DNA of 64,000 bases from G965197555 sp965197555. GTDB lineage: Bacteria > Chloroflexota > Dehalococcoidia > Lucifugimonadales > UBA3495. Under the pieces are notes generated by a model. It was not told the origin of the DNA and did no database searches. It saw only the letters and a list, made by a program, of their open reading frames with translations. Of the stretch, positions 54,876 through 63,343 are shown piece by piece. The stretch spans positions 3,720,001 through 3,784,000 of the forward strand of contig OZ240213.1 in the NCBI GenBank assembly GCA_965197555.1. The letters are read 5' to 3'. The translations under genes and the position numbers were made by a program. The first letter of the stretch is position 1; every line of letters starts with the position of its first letter.

Positions 54876-55754
54876 TTAGGCGCTGCGGCGGTACTTAAGC
54901 AGCCGCTGCCCCTCCAGATTTTGATTGATGTATAAGTCACCGTGGGAATCAACCCATATGGCGTGGGCACCAGCATCCGTCGGTCCGGACCAGCGCGACA
55001 AGAGCGCGCCATCGATGGACAAGATGCTCATAAAGCCGTCTAGCTCGGGAACGAAAACGGCTTGGTCCTGGTCAATGTAGATGTCGCAAGGGCGGGCGAA
55101 GCCGCCCCATTGGGCCAGATAGTCACCTTCGGGAGAGAAAATCTGGATCCGGTTGTTCTCTCTGTCGGCAACAAACACTCTGCCGTCGGTGTGGACCCAT
55201 ACCCCGTGGGGGACGTGGAATTCGCCGGGTGCAGTCTTACCCGGCGTGCCCCAAGACTTGATGAGGGTACCATCGGCGGTGAACTTATGGACTCTAGCGT
55301 TGCCATAGCCGTCGGAGATGTAAACCTCCCCTTCCGGAGACAGGGCCACATCGCTGGGCCGGTTGAAGGGCCCGGCCGCACGTTGCACGGTATCCTGATA
55401 ATCACCGGACCAGCCGGTATCGGAAGGTTGGCCCCACGCGCCGAGGGTCATGAGCTGGTTTCCTTGGAGATCATATTTGAGGACCACATGGCTGTTTTTG
55501 ACCGGCAGGTAGATATTCTCGTCGGTATCGATGTACATGCCGTGGGCGTCGGAGAGGACCCCTTCACCCCACGACGCCAGGAAATTCCCCTCTCTGTCCA
55601 GGGCCACCAGCGGGTGATCGCTTCGGTTGAATAGATAGACCCGGTCCTGGGCATCAGTGACAATTGCCGTCTGGCCCAGAGCCCATCCTTGCGGCAGTTT
55701 TTCCCAGTCTTCCACCAACTCATAGGTGTACTTACCCGTACCTACGGTCACCAT
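54876..55754 (-). CDS. NHL-repeat beta-propeller protein (amidating-lyase-like)
   Basis: A 292-residue propeller with clear NHL blades: DAHGMYIDTDENIYLPVKNS, RPSDVALSPEGEVYISDGYG, VPHGVWVHTDGRVFVADREN and DAGAHAIWVDSHGDLYINQN. GGGAGGT lies eight bases before the ATG. No export signal. It sits 36 bases downstream of the UGSC selenoprotein on the same strand, so it may belong to that operon. The role is unknown; a lyase or hydrolase active site cannot be confirmed. Confidence 0.88.
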   Translation of the reverse strand: MVTVGTGKYTYELVEDWEKLPQGWALGQTAIVTDAQDRVYLFNRSDHPLVALDREGNFLASWGEGVLSDAHGMYIDTDENIYLPVKNSHVVLKYDLQGNQLMTLGAWGQPSDTGWSGDYQDTVQRAAGPFNRPSDVALSPEGEVYISDGYGNARVHKFTADGTLIKSWGTPGKTAPGEFHVPHGVWVHTDGRVFVADRENNRIQIFSPEGDYLAQWGGFARPCDIYIDQDQAVFVPELDGFMSILSIDGALLSRWSGPTDAGAHAIWVDSHGDLYINQNLEGQRLLKYRRSA

Positions 55755-55790
55755 TTCTTCTTACCTCCCGGTTGTTCTGCTGAGGGTTTA

Positions 55791-56357
55791 CTAGGATGAA
55801 GTCAGTACCGCCAGAATACGCTGGTGTATCGATCTAGCCCGCTGCGCCACGCCCTCCCTGGGAAGTCCACCCAAGGGATGAGGAATGGACAGGGGCTGAA
55901 AGCCGGAGTTGCCAAAAGTCCGAGCGTGCAGTAGCGCTGAGTCCAAGAAGGGCTCAGTGCATACCACCACCGTGGGAATTCCCCGATTCTCCAGGTTCAT
56001 CGCGTCGTGCACACTGCACGCTGTGCAGGAGCCTCAATCCGCTATGGCGGTTACCACGAAGTCACAACGGTCAGCCAGGGCGTTCACGATATCATCGGAC
56101 GCCGGCCTGGAGTAAACAAATTTGTCCATCACCACAGCGTCTTTGAGCTCGAAATCCTTCTCCAGAAGCTCTCGCACATCTTTGAGCAAATGGTCCGCGT
56201 TGGCCTTGCGGTTCCCAAGAAATCCCCCTGTTTTTCCGTGAATAGTCTGCAGCCGCGACGCCAGCCGCCACCTGCTGTTGGCGTCCGGGTCCACAGGGGA
56301 CAGAATCTCGAGGCTTTCTAATCTCTCCAAGATGCGGGAGGAGGGCATCCCTACCAT
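55791..56357 (-). CDS. UGSC family selenoprotein (in-frame TGA read as selenocysteine)
   Basis: The frame from ATG 56357 to TAG 55791 is 189 codons, interrupted only by TGA at 56034-56036. Read as selenocysteine it gives 188 residues with Sec108 in VVTAIAD-U-GSCTAC, followed by VHDAMNLENRGIPTVVV. This is the UGSC motif of a known (seleno)protein family, with Cys111 and Cys114 nearby. A bacterial SECIS-like hairpin follows the TGA: CTGCAC/GTGCAG at 56014-56028, with an alternative GTGCA-GTG-TGCAC. GGAGGA stands five bases before the ATG. Split into two genes it would make no sense. The enzymatic role is not established; a redox or reductase-type function is inferred from Sec. The selenocysteine machinery is not in the window. 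Confidence 0.85.
56014..56028 (-). promoter_or_regulatory. Putative bacterial SECIS hairpin
   Basis: On the minus strand, CTGCAC (starting eight bases after the T of TGA) pairs with GTGCAG across an AGC loop. A competing hairpin, GTGCA-GTG-TGCAC, covers 56007-56019 and starts its G-containing loop 19 bases after the TGA. Both lie where bacterial SECIS elements occur, inside the coding sequence right after the UGA. Confidence 0.5.
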
Positions 56358-56370
56358 GTGGTCCTCCGTG

Positions 56371-57408
56371 TCATGTATCTATTTTCCTGGTTATTTTTCC
56401 GGAACCCCAGCCCGGTAGATAAGCGGAGTGAGGGCCGCCGGGACCACCCGCTACAATTATGTATATGTCCTCAGGGCGCCTGACGACTGGGACCATCTGA
56501 GAGTCGTCATCCGGGTCAACAAACCGAGGCCAGAAGTGTCCCCGGCGCTCGTCTCCTTGGGGCGGCCCGCCGTGCCGCAACATGCAGACCGGCCTTCTGG
56601 CATGTTCGAACAGAAACATTTTCACGTCCCGTTTTCTCCAGCCAGCCTCGGCAATAATACGGGCGTGCTCGGGCCCCAACACCACGAAGGTATCTCCCAT
56701 AACATACATCTGCACGTTGCCAAGGGTACAGATGGAGTCGGCCAGTACCGTCAGGAAGTCGCGATGGTTGGCCGCATGGTACATGATGTTGTGCGGGGCT
56801 TCCGCCGGAAACACAGTGACCGTGGACTCGTCGGCAGCGAACCCTGCTTCCACATGCAACGGCTCCCAGGGATTGGAATCTTCATCTTCCGCAACACAGT
56901 AGGTATAGCTTCCAGGGTGTCCGAAGGTGGACTTGTTTGTTTCGCCGGGGACGGCTCCGCCCAGGTTAACCAACACCAGCTTGACGGCGCGGCCAATGGT
57001 GGCGTTTGCTCGCCAGCCTTGGCCGAAGCAATTGTAGCCCGAGTTTATTTTCAGCTTTTTGACAATGGGTCCATTGATAATCAGCAAAGGCGTGTGGATA
57101 CCCGTGGAACACTGCACCCCTCGAAGGTTGAACCGTTCCTCCATCATGGCTTGAATCGCAGCGACCACCACGGGCATGTGCTCTGGCAAGCAGCCCGCCA
57201 TCACAGCATTTGTAGCGATTCTCTCGACTGTGGCACGTCCGCCCAGGGGTGGAATTTCAGCAATTAGTTCGTCACTAGACCGTCCCAGACGCCGGACGAA
57301 CTTCTCCACTCGTTCCCGGGTAGGCGGAACAACCGGAAGACCATCGGTCCAGCCCGTCTCATACAATAGCTCGATGGCTTCCGCAGGGTCTTGAGTCAAC
57401 ATATCCAC
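56371..57408 (-). CDS. Conserved unknown protein paired with the UGSC selenoprotein
   Basis: A 345-residue protein ending 13 bases before the selenoprotein ATG. It begins with ELLYETGWTDGLPVVPPT, a block I associate with partners of UGSC genes, and includes GYNCFGQGWRANATIGRAVK and a late HFWPRFVDPDDDSQMVPVVR. Several Cys and His residues are present (Cys in GVQCSTG and GYNCFGQG), but no cofactor motif can be named. No signal peptide. The frame begins with GTG 57408; ATG 57402 is an alternative. Strict adjacency suggests the two proteins act together. Confidence 0.75.
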   Translation of the reverse strand: MDMLTQDPAEAIELLYETGWTDGLPVVPPTRERVEKFVRRLGRSSDELIAEIPPLGGRATVERIATNAVMAGCLPEHMPVVVAAIQAMMEERFNLRGVQCSTGIHTPLLIINGPIVKKLKINSGYNCFGQGWRANATIGRAVKLVLVNLGGAVPGETNKSTFGHPGSYTYCVAEDEDSNPWEPLHVEAGFAADESTVTVFPAEAPHNIMYHAANHRDFLTVLADSICTLGNVQMYVMGDTFVVLGPEHARIIAEAGWRKRDVKMFLFEHARRPVCMLRHGGPPQGDERRGHFWPRFVDPDDDSQMVPVVRRPEDIYIIVAGGPGGPHSAYLPGWGSGKITRKIDT

Positions 57409-57502
57409 TTACTCAAAGCAACTTGGGAAGCAGGGGAGGAGAATCCCAGGTGGGTACCGCAACAGTGGGTCAAATAGCTCTAGCGAGAGGGTTGCGATTC
57501 TC

Positions 57503-58426
57503 TCAGAGGCGTCCTACCAGGCTTTTGAGCAAAGACCTGGTACGCTCCACCGATCTTGTGGCCTCGTCAACCGGAAACACCATGGCAAGGAGATCGGTGG
57601 CGCCAACGCCTGCTAGCTCTCTTAGCTGCTCTTCTACTTCGGCTTCATTGCCCACCACCGCGACGTCCTCAGGTCCTTCGGCACCCTCCATATCCAGCAT
57701 GCGCCTGTAACTGGGCAGGTGGTTGAAGCTTTGGAACAGCCTGGCCGCGCGCCGCCTTGCGCCTGCTACATCATCAGTCACCGCGATGGGCACGCCAACA
57801 CACACGCGGAGCGGTGGGCGCCCTGCCTCGGCCGCCGAGGCATTTAGTTTGGGCACAATGTGGGTCTCCAGGGTCTTCTTACCCGTCATCCAGGTGATGG
57901 TGCCATCGGCCAATGCACCCGCTACCGCCAACATCCGGGAACCCAGGGCAGCGACAAGGACAGGACACGGGGAAGCGTCGGGCACCTGTAGGGCGCCATT
58001 GACCCGGTACTCTTGGCCTCCAAACTCGACTCCCTCTTCGTTTAAGAGAGGGCGCAACACGGAGAGATACTCTCGCATGTGCCGCACCGGATGGTCGTAG
58101 GAAAGACCCAACCAGTCTTCGATGGTCGACTTATGGGAGAGACCTATACCCAGGGTTAACCGTCCTCCAGTGGCCGCTTGGACAGTGAGGGCCTGCTGGG
58201 CGAGCACCACCGGGTGGCGGGGGAACGTAGGCACCACTGCGGTGCCAATCTCAATACGGTCCGTCCGCTGGCCTGCCAGCCCAATGACACTCAATGCGTC
58301 GGCACCGAAGACCTGAGGAAACCAGAAGCTGTCGAACCCATCTTGCTCTGCGTGTTCCACCCTCTGGATCTGTTGGTCCAGACTCGGTGGGATGTCCATA
58401 GACCCTATGAATATACCTATACGCAT
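57503..58426 (-). CDS. LLM class F420-dependent oxidoreductase
   Basis: A 307-residue luciferase-like protein. RIGIFIGSMDIPPSLDQQI at the start, DGFDSFWFPQVFGADALSV, IGTAVVPTFPRHPVVLAQQA and GGRLTLGIGLSHKSTIE match F420-dependent members described from mycobacteria and SAR202-like genomes. PCPVLVAALGSRMLAVAGAL is the phosphate-binding strand region. Cofactor is inferred from family resemblance. It is 94 bases upstream of the UGSC partner gene and may be part of the same transcription unit. Confidence 0.9.
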   Translation of the reverse strand: MRIGIFIGSMDIPPSLDQQIQRVEHAEQDGFDSFWFPQVFGADALSVIGLAGQRTDRIEIGTAVVPTFPRHPVVLAQQALTVQAATGGRLTLGIGLSHKSTIEDWLGLSYDHPVRHMREYLSVLRPLLNEEGVEFGGQEYRVNGALQVPDASPCPVLVAALGSRMLAVAGALADGTITWMTGKKTLETHIVPKLNASAAEAGRPPLRVCVGVPIAVTDDVAGARRRAARLFQSFNHLPSYRRMLDMEGAEGPEDVAVVGNEAEVEEQLRELAGVGATDLLAMVFPVDEATRSVERTRSLLKSLVGRL

Positions 58427-58590
58427 CTACCACGCACTACTTGCCGGGACGGTTGAATCCCGCCTTTAGAGCATCCGGGCTTAATGGGGAGTGTAATCCG
58501 CGCCCATTTACCTGTCAACGCGACTTCCCCAAGTGCTGGGTCGCACCAATTGACGGCAAGCGGCCACGAGAGACGGAAAGCCAAGGGTCC

Positions 58591-59787
58591 TTAATCGTCG
58601 TCTAGGCTTCCACTATCCCCGCCGTTGGGCTTGAACGCAGGCATCACACTCTCAGAGAACCACTCCAGTTGCTCCAAGATCACGGTCTGGGGTGTACCCA
58701 CGGGATGGCTTACGCCCACTCTATCAAGCCCGGGGTAGCGCTCTTCCACCACTTTTAGCTGCTCGATGATCCGCTCCGGCGGCCCACACAGAAAAGACCC
58801 TGATTGGACGGCGTCCTCCATAGTGGGGAGACCGGCGTAGGGTGCCCGCGCTGGATCACTTATGTCACGAATCTGCTCGTCGGAGAGCCTTCTGGTCAGC
58901 CGCAACGGGCCGAACATCTTTAGGTTCTCCTCGAAGAACTTGGACGCTTCCTGAATGCCTTGCTCCACAGACGGCGCCAAGTGGAAGTGGAACCCTACGC
59001 TCAGGTCGGTGCCCAGGTCAATATCCTCCCGGCCAGCGCGGAGCAAAGCGTCCCGGTACCCCTCCATGATATTGTCCATGGCACCGCCTTCCGCCACTCC
59101 TCCGCCGATGATTCCTTTTATCCCATGCTTGGCCATGAAGTCCAACGCCCGCTGGGTCCCTCCCTGAATGGGCTGCCAGCACTCCACCGGGCGATTCAGG
59201 GGTCGCGGCACCAAGGTGATCTCCTCTAACTCGTATCCCCTGTAGGGCACCTTGGGTGGAATATCATAATACTTGCCATGATGAGAAAAGGACGCTTCGT
59301 TGAATGCTTTGAAGATAACTTCGACTTGCTCTTCAAACAGGTCCCGGTTGGCCTCTTGGTCCAGCAATGGGTTTCCAAAGCTTTCGACTTCCCGGGTGTG
59401 GTACCCGCGACCCACTCCGAAAACTACCCGGCCGCCGGTGAGTATATCGGCGGTGGCAAAGTCTTCGGCGAGCCTGAGGGGGTTCCACATCGGCGCGATG
59501 TTGAACGCGCAACCGAGCTTTATATTCTTGGTCAAGTGGGCCAGGTGGACATTGAGCAGCAGCAGGTTGGGGATGCACTCATAACCTTCCGGCTGAAAAT
59601 GATGTTCAGCCATCCAGAAAGTATCATACCCGGCGCGGTCCATCACCCGAGCTATCGCTTCGCTCTTATCCAACGCAGACGCCAGCTCTTGGTCGGAAAA
59701 GGACCGGTCGTTGACCGCAGTGCCCGCGTAACCGATGTCTTCCATGTCGACGTGGCCGGCGTAGAGGCTATCAATCTTGGTGATCAT
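58591..59787 (-). CDS. LLM class flavin-dependent oxidoreductase (long form)
   Basis: A 398-residue luciferase-like enzyme. DRAGYDTFWMAEHHFQPEGY, LGCAFNIAPMWNPLRLAEDF, ILTGGRVVFGVGRGYHTREV and an insert with LVPRPLNRPVECWQPIQGG are visible; the C-terminus contains GSFLCGPPERIIEQLKVVEE. The AEHHF motif is typical of the monooxygenase branch. The ATG at 59787 is preferred, since a GGAGA site precedes it; the open frame extends 25 codons further upstream through a hydrophobic stretch that is probably not translated. Substrate unknown. Confidence 0.9.
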   Translation of the reverse strand: MITKIDSLYAGHVDMEDIGYAGTAVNDRSFSDQELASALDKSEAIARVMDRAGYDTFWMAEHHFQPEGYECIPNLLLLNVHLAHLTKNIKLGCAFNIAPMWNPLRLAEDFATADILTGGRVVFGVGRGYHTREVESFGNPLLDQEANRDLFEEQVEVIFKAFNEASFSHHGKYYDIPPKVPYRGYELEEITLVPRPLNRPVECWQPIQGGTQRALDFMAKHGIKGIIGGGVAEGGAMDNIMEGYRDALLRAGREDIDLGTDLSVGFHFHLAPSVEQGIQEASKFFEENLKMFGPLRLTRRLSDEQIRDISDPARAPYAGLPTMEDAVQSGSFLCGPPERIIEQLKVVEERYPGLDRVGVSHPVGTPQTVILEQLEWFSESVMPAFKPNGGDSGSLDDD

Positions 59788-59954
59788 GAAGATGTCTCCA
59801 AGGCTTAAGATATGCCCCATTGTAGCAGCCAGGCTCAACAGTGCAAAAAGGATGATGAGCAAGAACCATAATTACTCGAATGGCTAAAGCTTGTTGTGGT
59901 GCCAGGCTGGGATCACCTATTCACCCAGAAGCTCTATGAAGCGCAGCAGACCAT

Positions 59955-60740
59955 CTAAGGGAATTTCCAGAGAGTGGTGGCCGTCTTGCCGAAAATCCAC
60001 TCTTTATCCTCTTCGCTCTTGAACTTTACGAACTCCATCGGGAAGCGGAGGGTGTTGCCGTACCCTTCTCGGGCGGCGGAGGGAGGAAAGTCGCTACCCC
60101 ACATCAAACGTTGTGCGCCAAAGGACTCGATGGCCATTTCAATCAAGGGTGGAATATCCGGGAAGGGCATTGGCTGAATGAAGGGCATCGGTCGCGGGCA
60201 GATCTCGCCTAATCCTGGAATCTTCATGAATGTGTTCGGATATTTGGCCAGCGCCAGCACCTTGCGATAAGAATTGTGTGGAGGTGTTAGATCGCCCCCG
60301 GCACCGCCCAAGTGCTCAATGATGATGTTCAGGTTCGGCAATGTCTTGATGACATCTTCGAATTCAGCCGAGGCGAACTCCTCCACCGAACCCAGGCTGC
60401 TGACCACGATGCCTAGATCAGCGGCCTTACGCCATATGGCCAGGGGGTCGCTGCCCGGCGAACGCGTAGTTGGCGCTAGCCGGACCCCCTCTGCTCCCTG
60501 GCGCGCCCAATCTTCAAGGACCTCCGCCGCGTCAGGCCGGTCGGTGTCTACGATCGCCACCACTGAGAAGCGTCCAGGGAACCGTCGCATCGACTCGATG
60601 AGGTAAGAATTGTCGAACACACCGCGAAACTGAATCAGAGCAGCCTTATCAACACCGCTCCTTACCATCTGGTCCAGCAGGGTTTCAATCGGCTCGAACC
60701 AATAAGGAGAAGCATGGCAGTGTGTGTCTACAACGACCAT
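59955..60740 (-). CDS. Amidohydrolase-2 family TIM-barrel hydrolase/decarboxylase
   Basis: A 261-residue protein of the ACMSD/2-pyrone dicarboxylate hydrolase-like group. The metal motif DTHCHASPYW is at the N-terminus, later ligands fall in IIIEHLGGAGG, and RLMWGSDFPPS carries the catalytic Asp. The ATG at 60740 is chosen for its AGGAG site eight bases upstream; the open frame runs on to 60782. The family hydrolyses lactones or decarboxylates aromatic acids. The specific substrate is unknown. Confidence 0.88.
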   Translation of the reverse strand: MVVVDTHCHASPYWFEPIETLLDQMVRSGVDKAALIQFRGVFDNSYLIESMRRFPGRFSVVAIVDTDRPDAAEVLEDWARQGAEGVRLAPTTRSPGSDPLAIWRKAADLGIVVSSLGSVEEFASAEFEDVIKTLPNLNIIIEHLGGAGGDLTPPHNSYRKVLALAKYPNTFMKIPGLGEICPRPMPFIQPMPFPDIPPLIEMAIESFGAQRLMWGSDFPPSAAREGYGNTLRFPMEFVKFKSEEDKEWIFGKTATTLWKFP

Positions 60741-60998
60741 TGTTGCGCTCCTGGCTGATTTGCCGCAATTATAACCGCCCAAGGATGAAGCGCAAGTCGG
60801 CCAACAAACGGAGTCCGCGCCAGCTAATCTTTACCCCAGCTTAAGCTGGCCGCGCTCATACCATTCGGCGGGTGGCAAAGGTCAGGAGGTGGTAGGGGCC
60901 ACTTCGACCGTAGACACAGACGAGGCCGATAGGCAATTCGTGGAGGTCCCTATCAGGAGTGGTGATATCGCCGGGGCTCCTGACCTGCCCCGAGGCCA

Positions 60999-61679
60999 TT
61001 AAGAAGGGTCCCGCAGCCGGAACTCCCTGAGGTCATCGGCAACGGCCAGCCGAGCCTCAGTAAGCTCTTGTATATCCTCAGGGCTCCAACCCGGCGCGTT
61101 CTCAAGAAGTTTGAATCCCGCGGGAGTTACTTCGAATAACCCCAGGTCGGTTGCAACAAGTTTGACCACGCCCGGCGCAGTAATGGGCAGACGGCAACTC
61201 CTCAGCATTCGAGGTTCCCCTTCCCGGGTGACGTGTTCCATGGCGATGAAGACGCGTTTGGCGCACGCCGCTAGGTCCATGGCGCCCCCGATTCCTCCGC
61301 CTTTCCGGGGCGGGATCCTCCAATTGGCGAAATCGCCCGTTTCCGCCACCTCGTAGGCCCCCATAACAGTCACGTCCACTAGGCCCTTCCGGATCAAAGC
61401 AAAGGAGTCGGCGTGATGCACAATGGCCATACCCGGTTGGTAAGTCACGAACTGGCCACTGGCATTGACCAAGTGCCGGTCTTCTTGCCCTTCCGGTGCC
61501 AAGGGTCCAAAACCAATGACGCCGTTTTCCGAATGGTAAATAATGCTCTTTGCCGTATCGACGTAATTGGAACAGAGGGTCGGCATGCCGACGCCCAGAT
61601 TTACAATCCATTCATCCTGGAATTCCATGGCCAACCGGTCACACATAGCCTGCCGGTCCAGTCTTGGCTTGTCTGCCAT
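60999..61679 (-). CDS. scoB: 3-oxoacid CoA-transferase subunit B
   Basis: A 226-residue class I CoA-transferase beta subunit. IVNLGVGMPTLCSNYV is the N-terminal glycine-rich block, and SENGVIGFGPL contains the catalytic Glu51 that forms the glutamyl-CoA intermediate. GGAMDLAACAKRVFIAMEHV also matches the family. AGGAGGGT precedes the ATG. It lies 53 bases downstream of scoA. Succinyl-CoA and acetoacetate are the usual partners, but other 3-oxoacids such as 3-oxoadipate are possible. Confidence 0.93.
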   Translation of the reverse strand: MADKPRLDRQAMCDRLAMEFQDEWIVNLGVGMPTLCSNYVDTAKSIIYHSENGVIGFGPLAPEGQEDRHLVNASGQFVTYQPGMAIVHHADSFALIRKGLVDVTVMGAYEVAETGDFANWRIPPRKGGGIGGAMDLAACAKRVFIAMEHVTREGEPRMLRSCRLPITAPGVVKLVATDLGLFEVTPAGFKLLENAPGWSPEDIQELTEARLAVADDLREFRLRDPS

Positions 61680-61732
61680 TACGACCCTCCTGTCGGCCTT
61701 AGCCCTTAACGCTCAAGCAGAGGATAACCGGG

Positions 61733-62431
61733 TCAATCCCAGATGCCATCCTCGGGGATGCGTATCAACCGGTCTACGTAAACGCCGGGGACCTGAATTT
61801 GGTCAGGGTCCAGCTCACCCACTTCAACCACATCGTTTTCCACCTCGACGATGGTAGTGCTGGAGGCCATCGCCATTATGGGGTTGAAGCTGCGTCCGGT
61901 TAGTCTAAACTGCAGGTTACCCATTTTGTCTGCTCTCCAGGCGCGAACAAAGGCGTAGTCTGCGGGCAGAGGGTACTCCAACACGTAAGTCCGTCCATTG
62001 ATTTCCCGGTGTTCCTTACCCTCGGCCAGCTCAGTGCCCACACTGGTCGGCGTATAAAAGCCACCAATGCCCGACGCCGCGGCCCTGATCCGCTCCGCCA
62101 GCGTGCCTTGGGCAACCAGTTCGGCTTCTATCTCTCCGTCGTTGTATTGCTGGACGAAGGGGGTCAACCGAGATGGGTGGGTGGGCGCGGTAAACGCGCA
62201 AACCATCTTTCTCATCTGGTTCGCTTCTACCAAAGTGCCCACATCGACCTTGTCATCCAGCACGCCGTGGCTGTTGGAGATACCGACCAAGTTCTTTGCC
62301 CCTTGGCGGTTAAGAGCAGCGATAAGGTTCCTAGGAATTCCAACTCCGCCAAACCCGGGAAACATGATGGTTACACCGTCTGGGATATCCGCCACTGATT
62401 CGTCAAAGGTGGAATAGATTTTATTCTTCAT
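61733..62431 (-). CDS. scoA: 3-oxoacid CoA-transferase subunit A
   Basis: A 232-residue class I CoA-transferase alpha subunit. ITMFPGFGGVGIPRNLIAAL carries the conserved GxGGxGxP CoA-binding pattern, and GGFYTPTSVGTELAEGKEHR and YVLEYPLPADYAFVRAWRAD complete the family profile. The ATG at 62431 has GGGAGGTG upstream; a GTG at 62443 lies within that site. Together with scoB it forms a complete two-subunit enzyme. Confidence 0.93.
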   Translation of the reverse strand: MKNKIYSTFDESVADIPDGVTIMFPGFGGVGIPRNLIAALNRQGAKNLVGISNSHGVLDDKVDVGTLVEANQMRKMVCAFTAPTHPSRLTPFVQQYNDGEIEAELVAQGTLAERIRAAASGIGGFYTPTSVGTELAEGKEHREINGRTYVLEYPLPADYAFVRAWRADKMGNLQFRLTGRSFNPIMAMASSTTIVEVENDVVEVGELDPDQIQVPGVYVDRLIRIPEDGIWD

Positions 62432-62608
62432 TGTTATGGGCACCTCCCGTTTTCAGCCCAATACATACTACCGCAGAGCCGCCTTGGTTGCTATAAGCCA
62501 TTGGTTGGAAGGGTCCCCAACCGGAGCCACAGAGCCCGGATGAACTACTATGTCCTGAGCCTCTGTGATTATGTTAATCCAAAATCCGACGGGCACTCGA
62601 CCAACTTG

Positions 62609-62669
62609 CTACTTGACAAGTAGGCCCTTGGCCCAAAAAATCAGATGATGCTAATAGACAGCTTGTCTA
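62609..62669. promoter_or_regulatory. Two palindromes between divergent genes (operator candidates)
   Basis: CTACTTG-A-CAAGTAG at 62609-62623 is a perfect 7-base palindrome. TAGACA-GCT-TGTCTA at 62655-62669 is a perfect 6-base palindrome. They stand in the 265-base gap between scoA and the unknown gene at 62697-63311. The first includes a TTGACA that could be a -35 element, but no good -10 follows. A dimeric repressor could bind here; no regulator gene is nearby. Confidence 0.4.
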
Positions 62670-62696
62670 CTTAACGAGAGGAAAGTACCAACAACG

Positions 62697-63311
62697 ATGG
62701 CAATGAACCGGGCAACATACGGGGTCTCTGAGGCCGACCTGGAGCTTATGGTCCTACCGAAGGAAGGATTGTCCCAGGAGTTTCAAGGACATCAAGTGAT
62801 ACGAGAAGGGGTATTGGATAACGAGACCATGGCGGAGCATGGGTTCTCCGGCGGCACTGCGGCCAGGTTTCGCGAGGCCGGACGAGTCACCGGCTACATG
62901 CGGGAGTTTGGACCAACTTCCACCATGGTCATGCAAGACGGGTTTAACTTCCTGGCCGCAACGGTTGCCCACTTGTTCGATAACCCCGACAGTGTATCGG
63001 GTTGGATGCACGATATATTCTTGAAGGACTTTGAGGACAACGTCGGCCAGAGCGTGGGCGAGAGCCAGCAACTGATCTCGACCCAACCCTTAGAAGCGAG
63101 AGGGTTCTTTGATGAAGCAGTCGCTCTCAAAATCCTGCAAGGCGGAGAGACGGGTTTGATTTCATCGACGGTGATCGACTTCCGCGTGGGCAGGATTCTT
63201 GGGGTTGCTTTCGTGGGCTCTGTAGGTGACCACGAAAGCCTGGACCTGGCTACCGAGCTGGCCTTGGCCCTGGAGAGGCGGATCGTTAACGTGGTATTGG
63301 GTGTGAGATAG
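62697..63311 (+). CDS. Conserved protein of unknown function
   Basis: A 204-residue protein with no signal peptide or membrane helix. It contains GFSGGTAARFREAGRVTGYM near residue 50, QDGFNFLAATVAHLFDNPDS, and a C-terminal alternating strand pattern (LISSTVIDFRVGRILGVAFV). I do not recognise a family. It starts at ATG 62697; ATG 62703 two codons later is an alternative. A GAGAGGAAAG site lies 13 bases upstream. It is divergent from scoAB across two palindromes. Confidence 0.6.
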   Translation: MAMNRATYGVSEADLELMVLPKEGLSQEFQGHQVIREGVLDNETMAEHGFSGGTAARFREAGRVTGYMREFGPTSTMVMQDGFNFLAATVAHLFDNPDSVSGWMHDIFLKDFEDNVGQSVGESQQLISTQPLEARGFFDEAVALKILQGGETGLISSTVIDFRVGRILGVAFVGSVGDHESLDLATELALALERRIVNVVLGVR

Positions 63312-63343
63312 GGCGGGTAACGCCCAACGACCGGGACTCCCGC

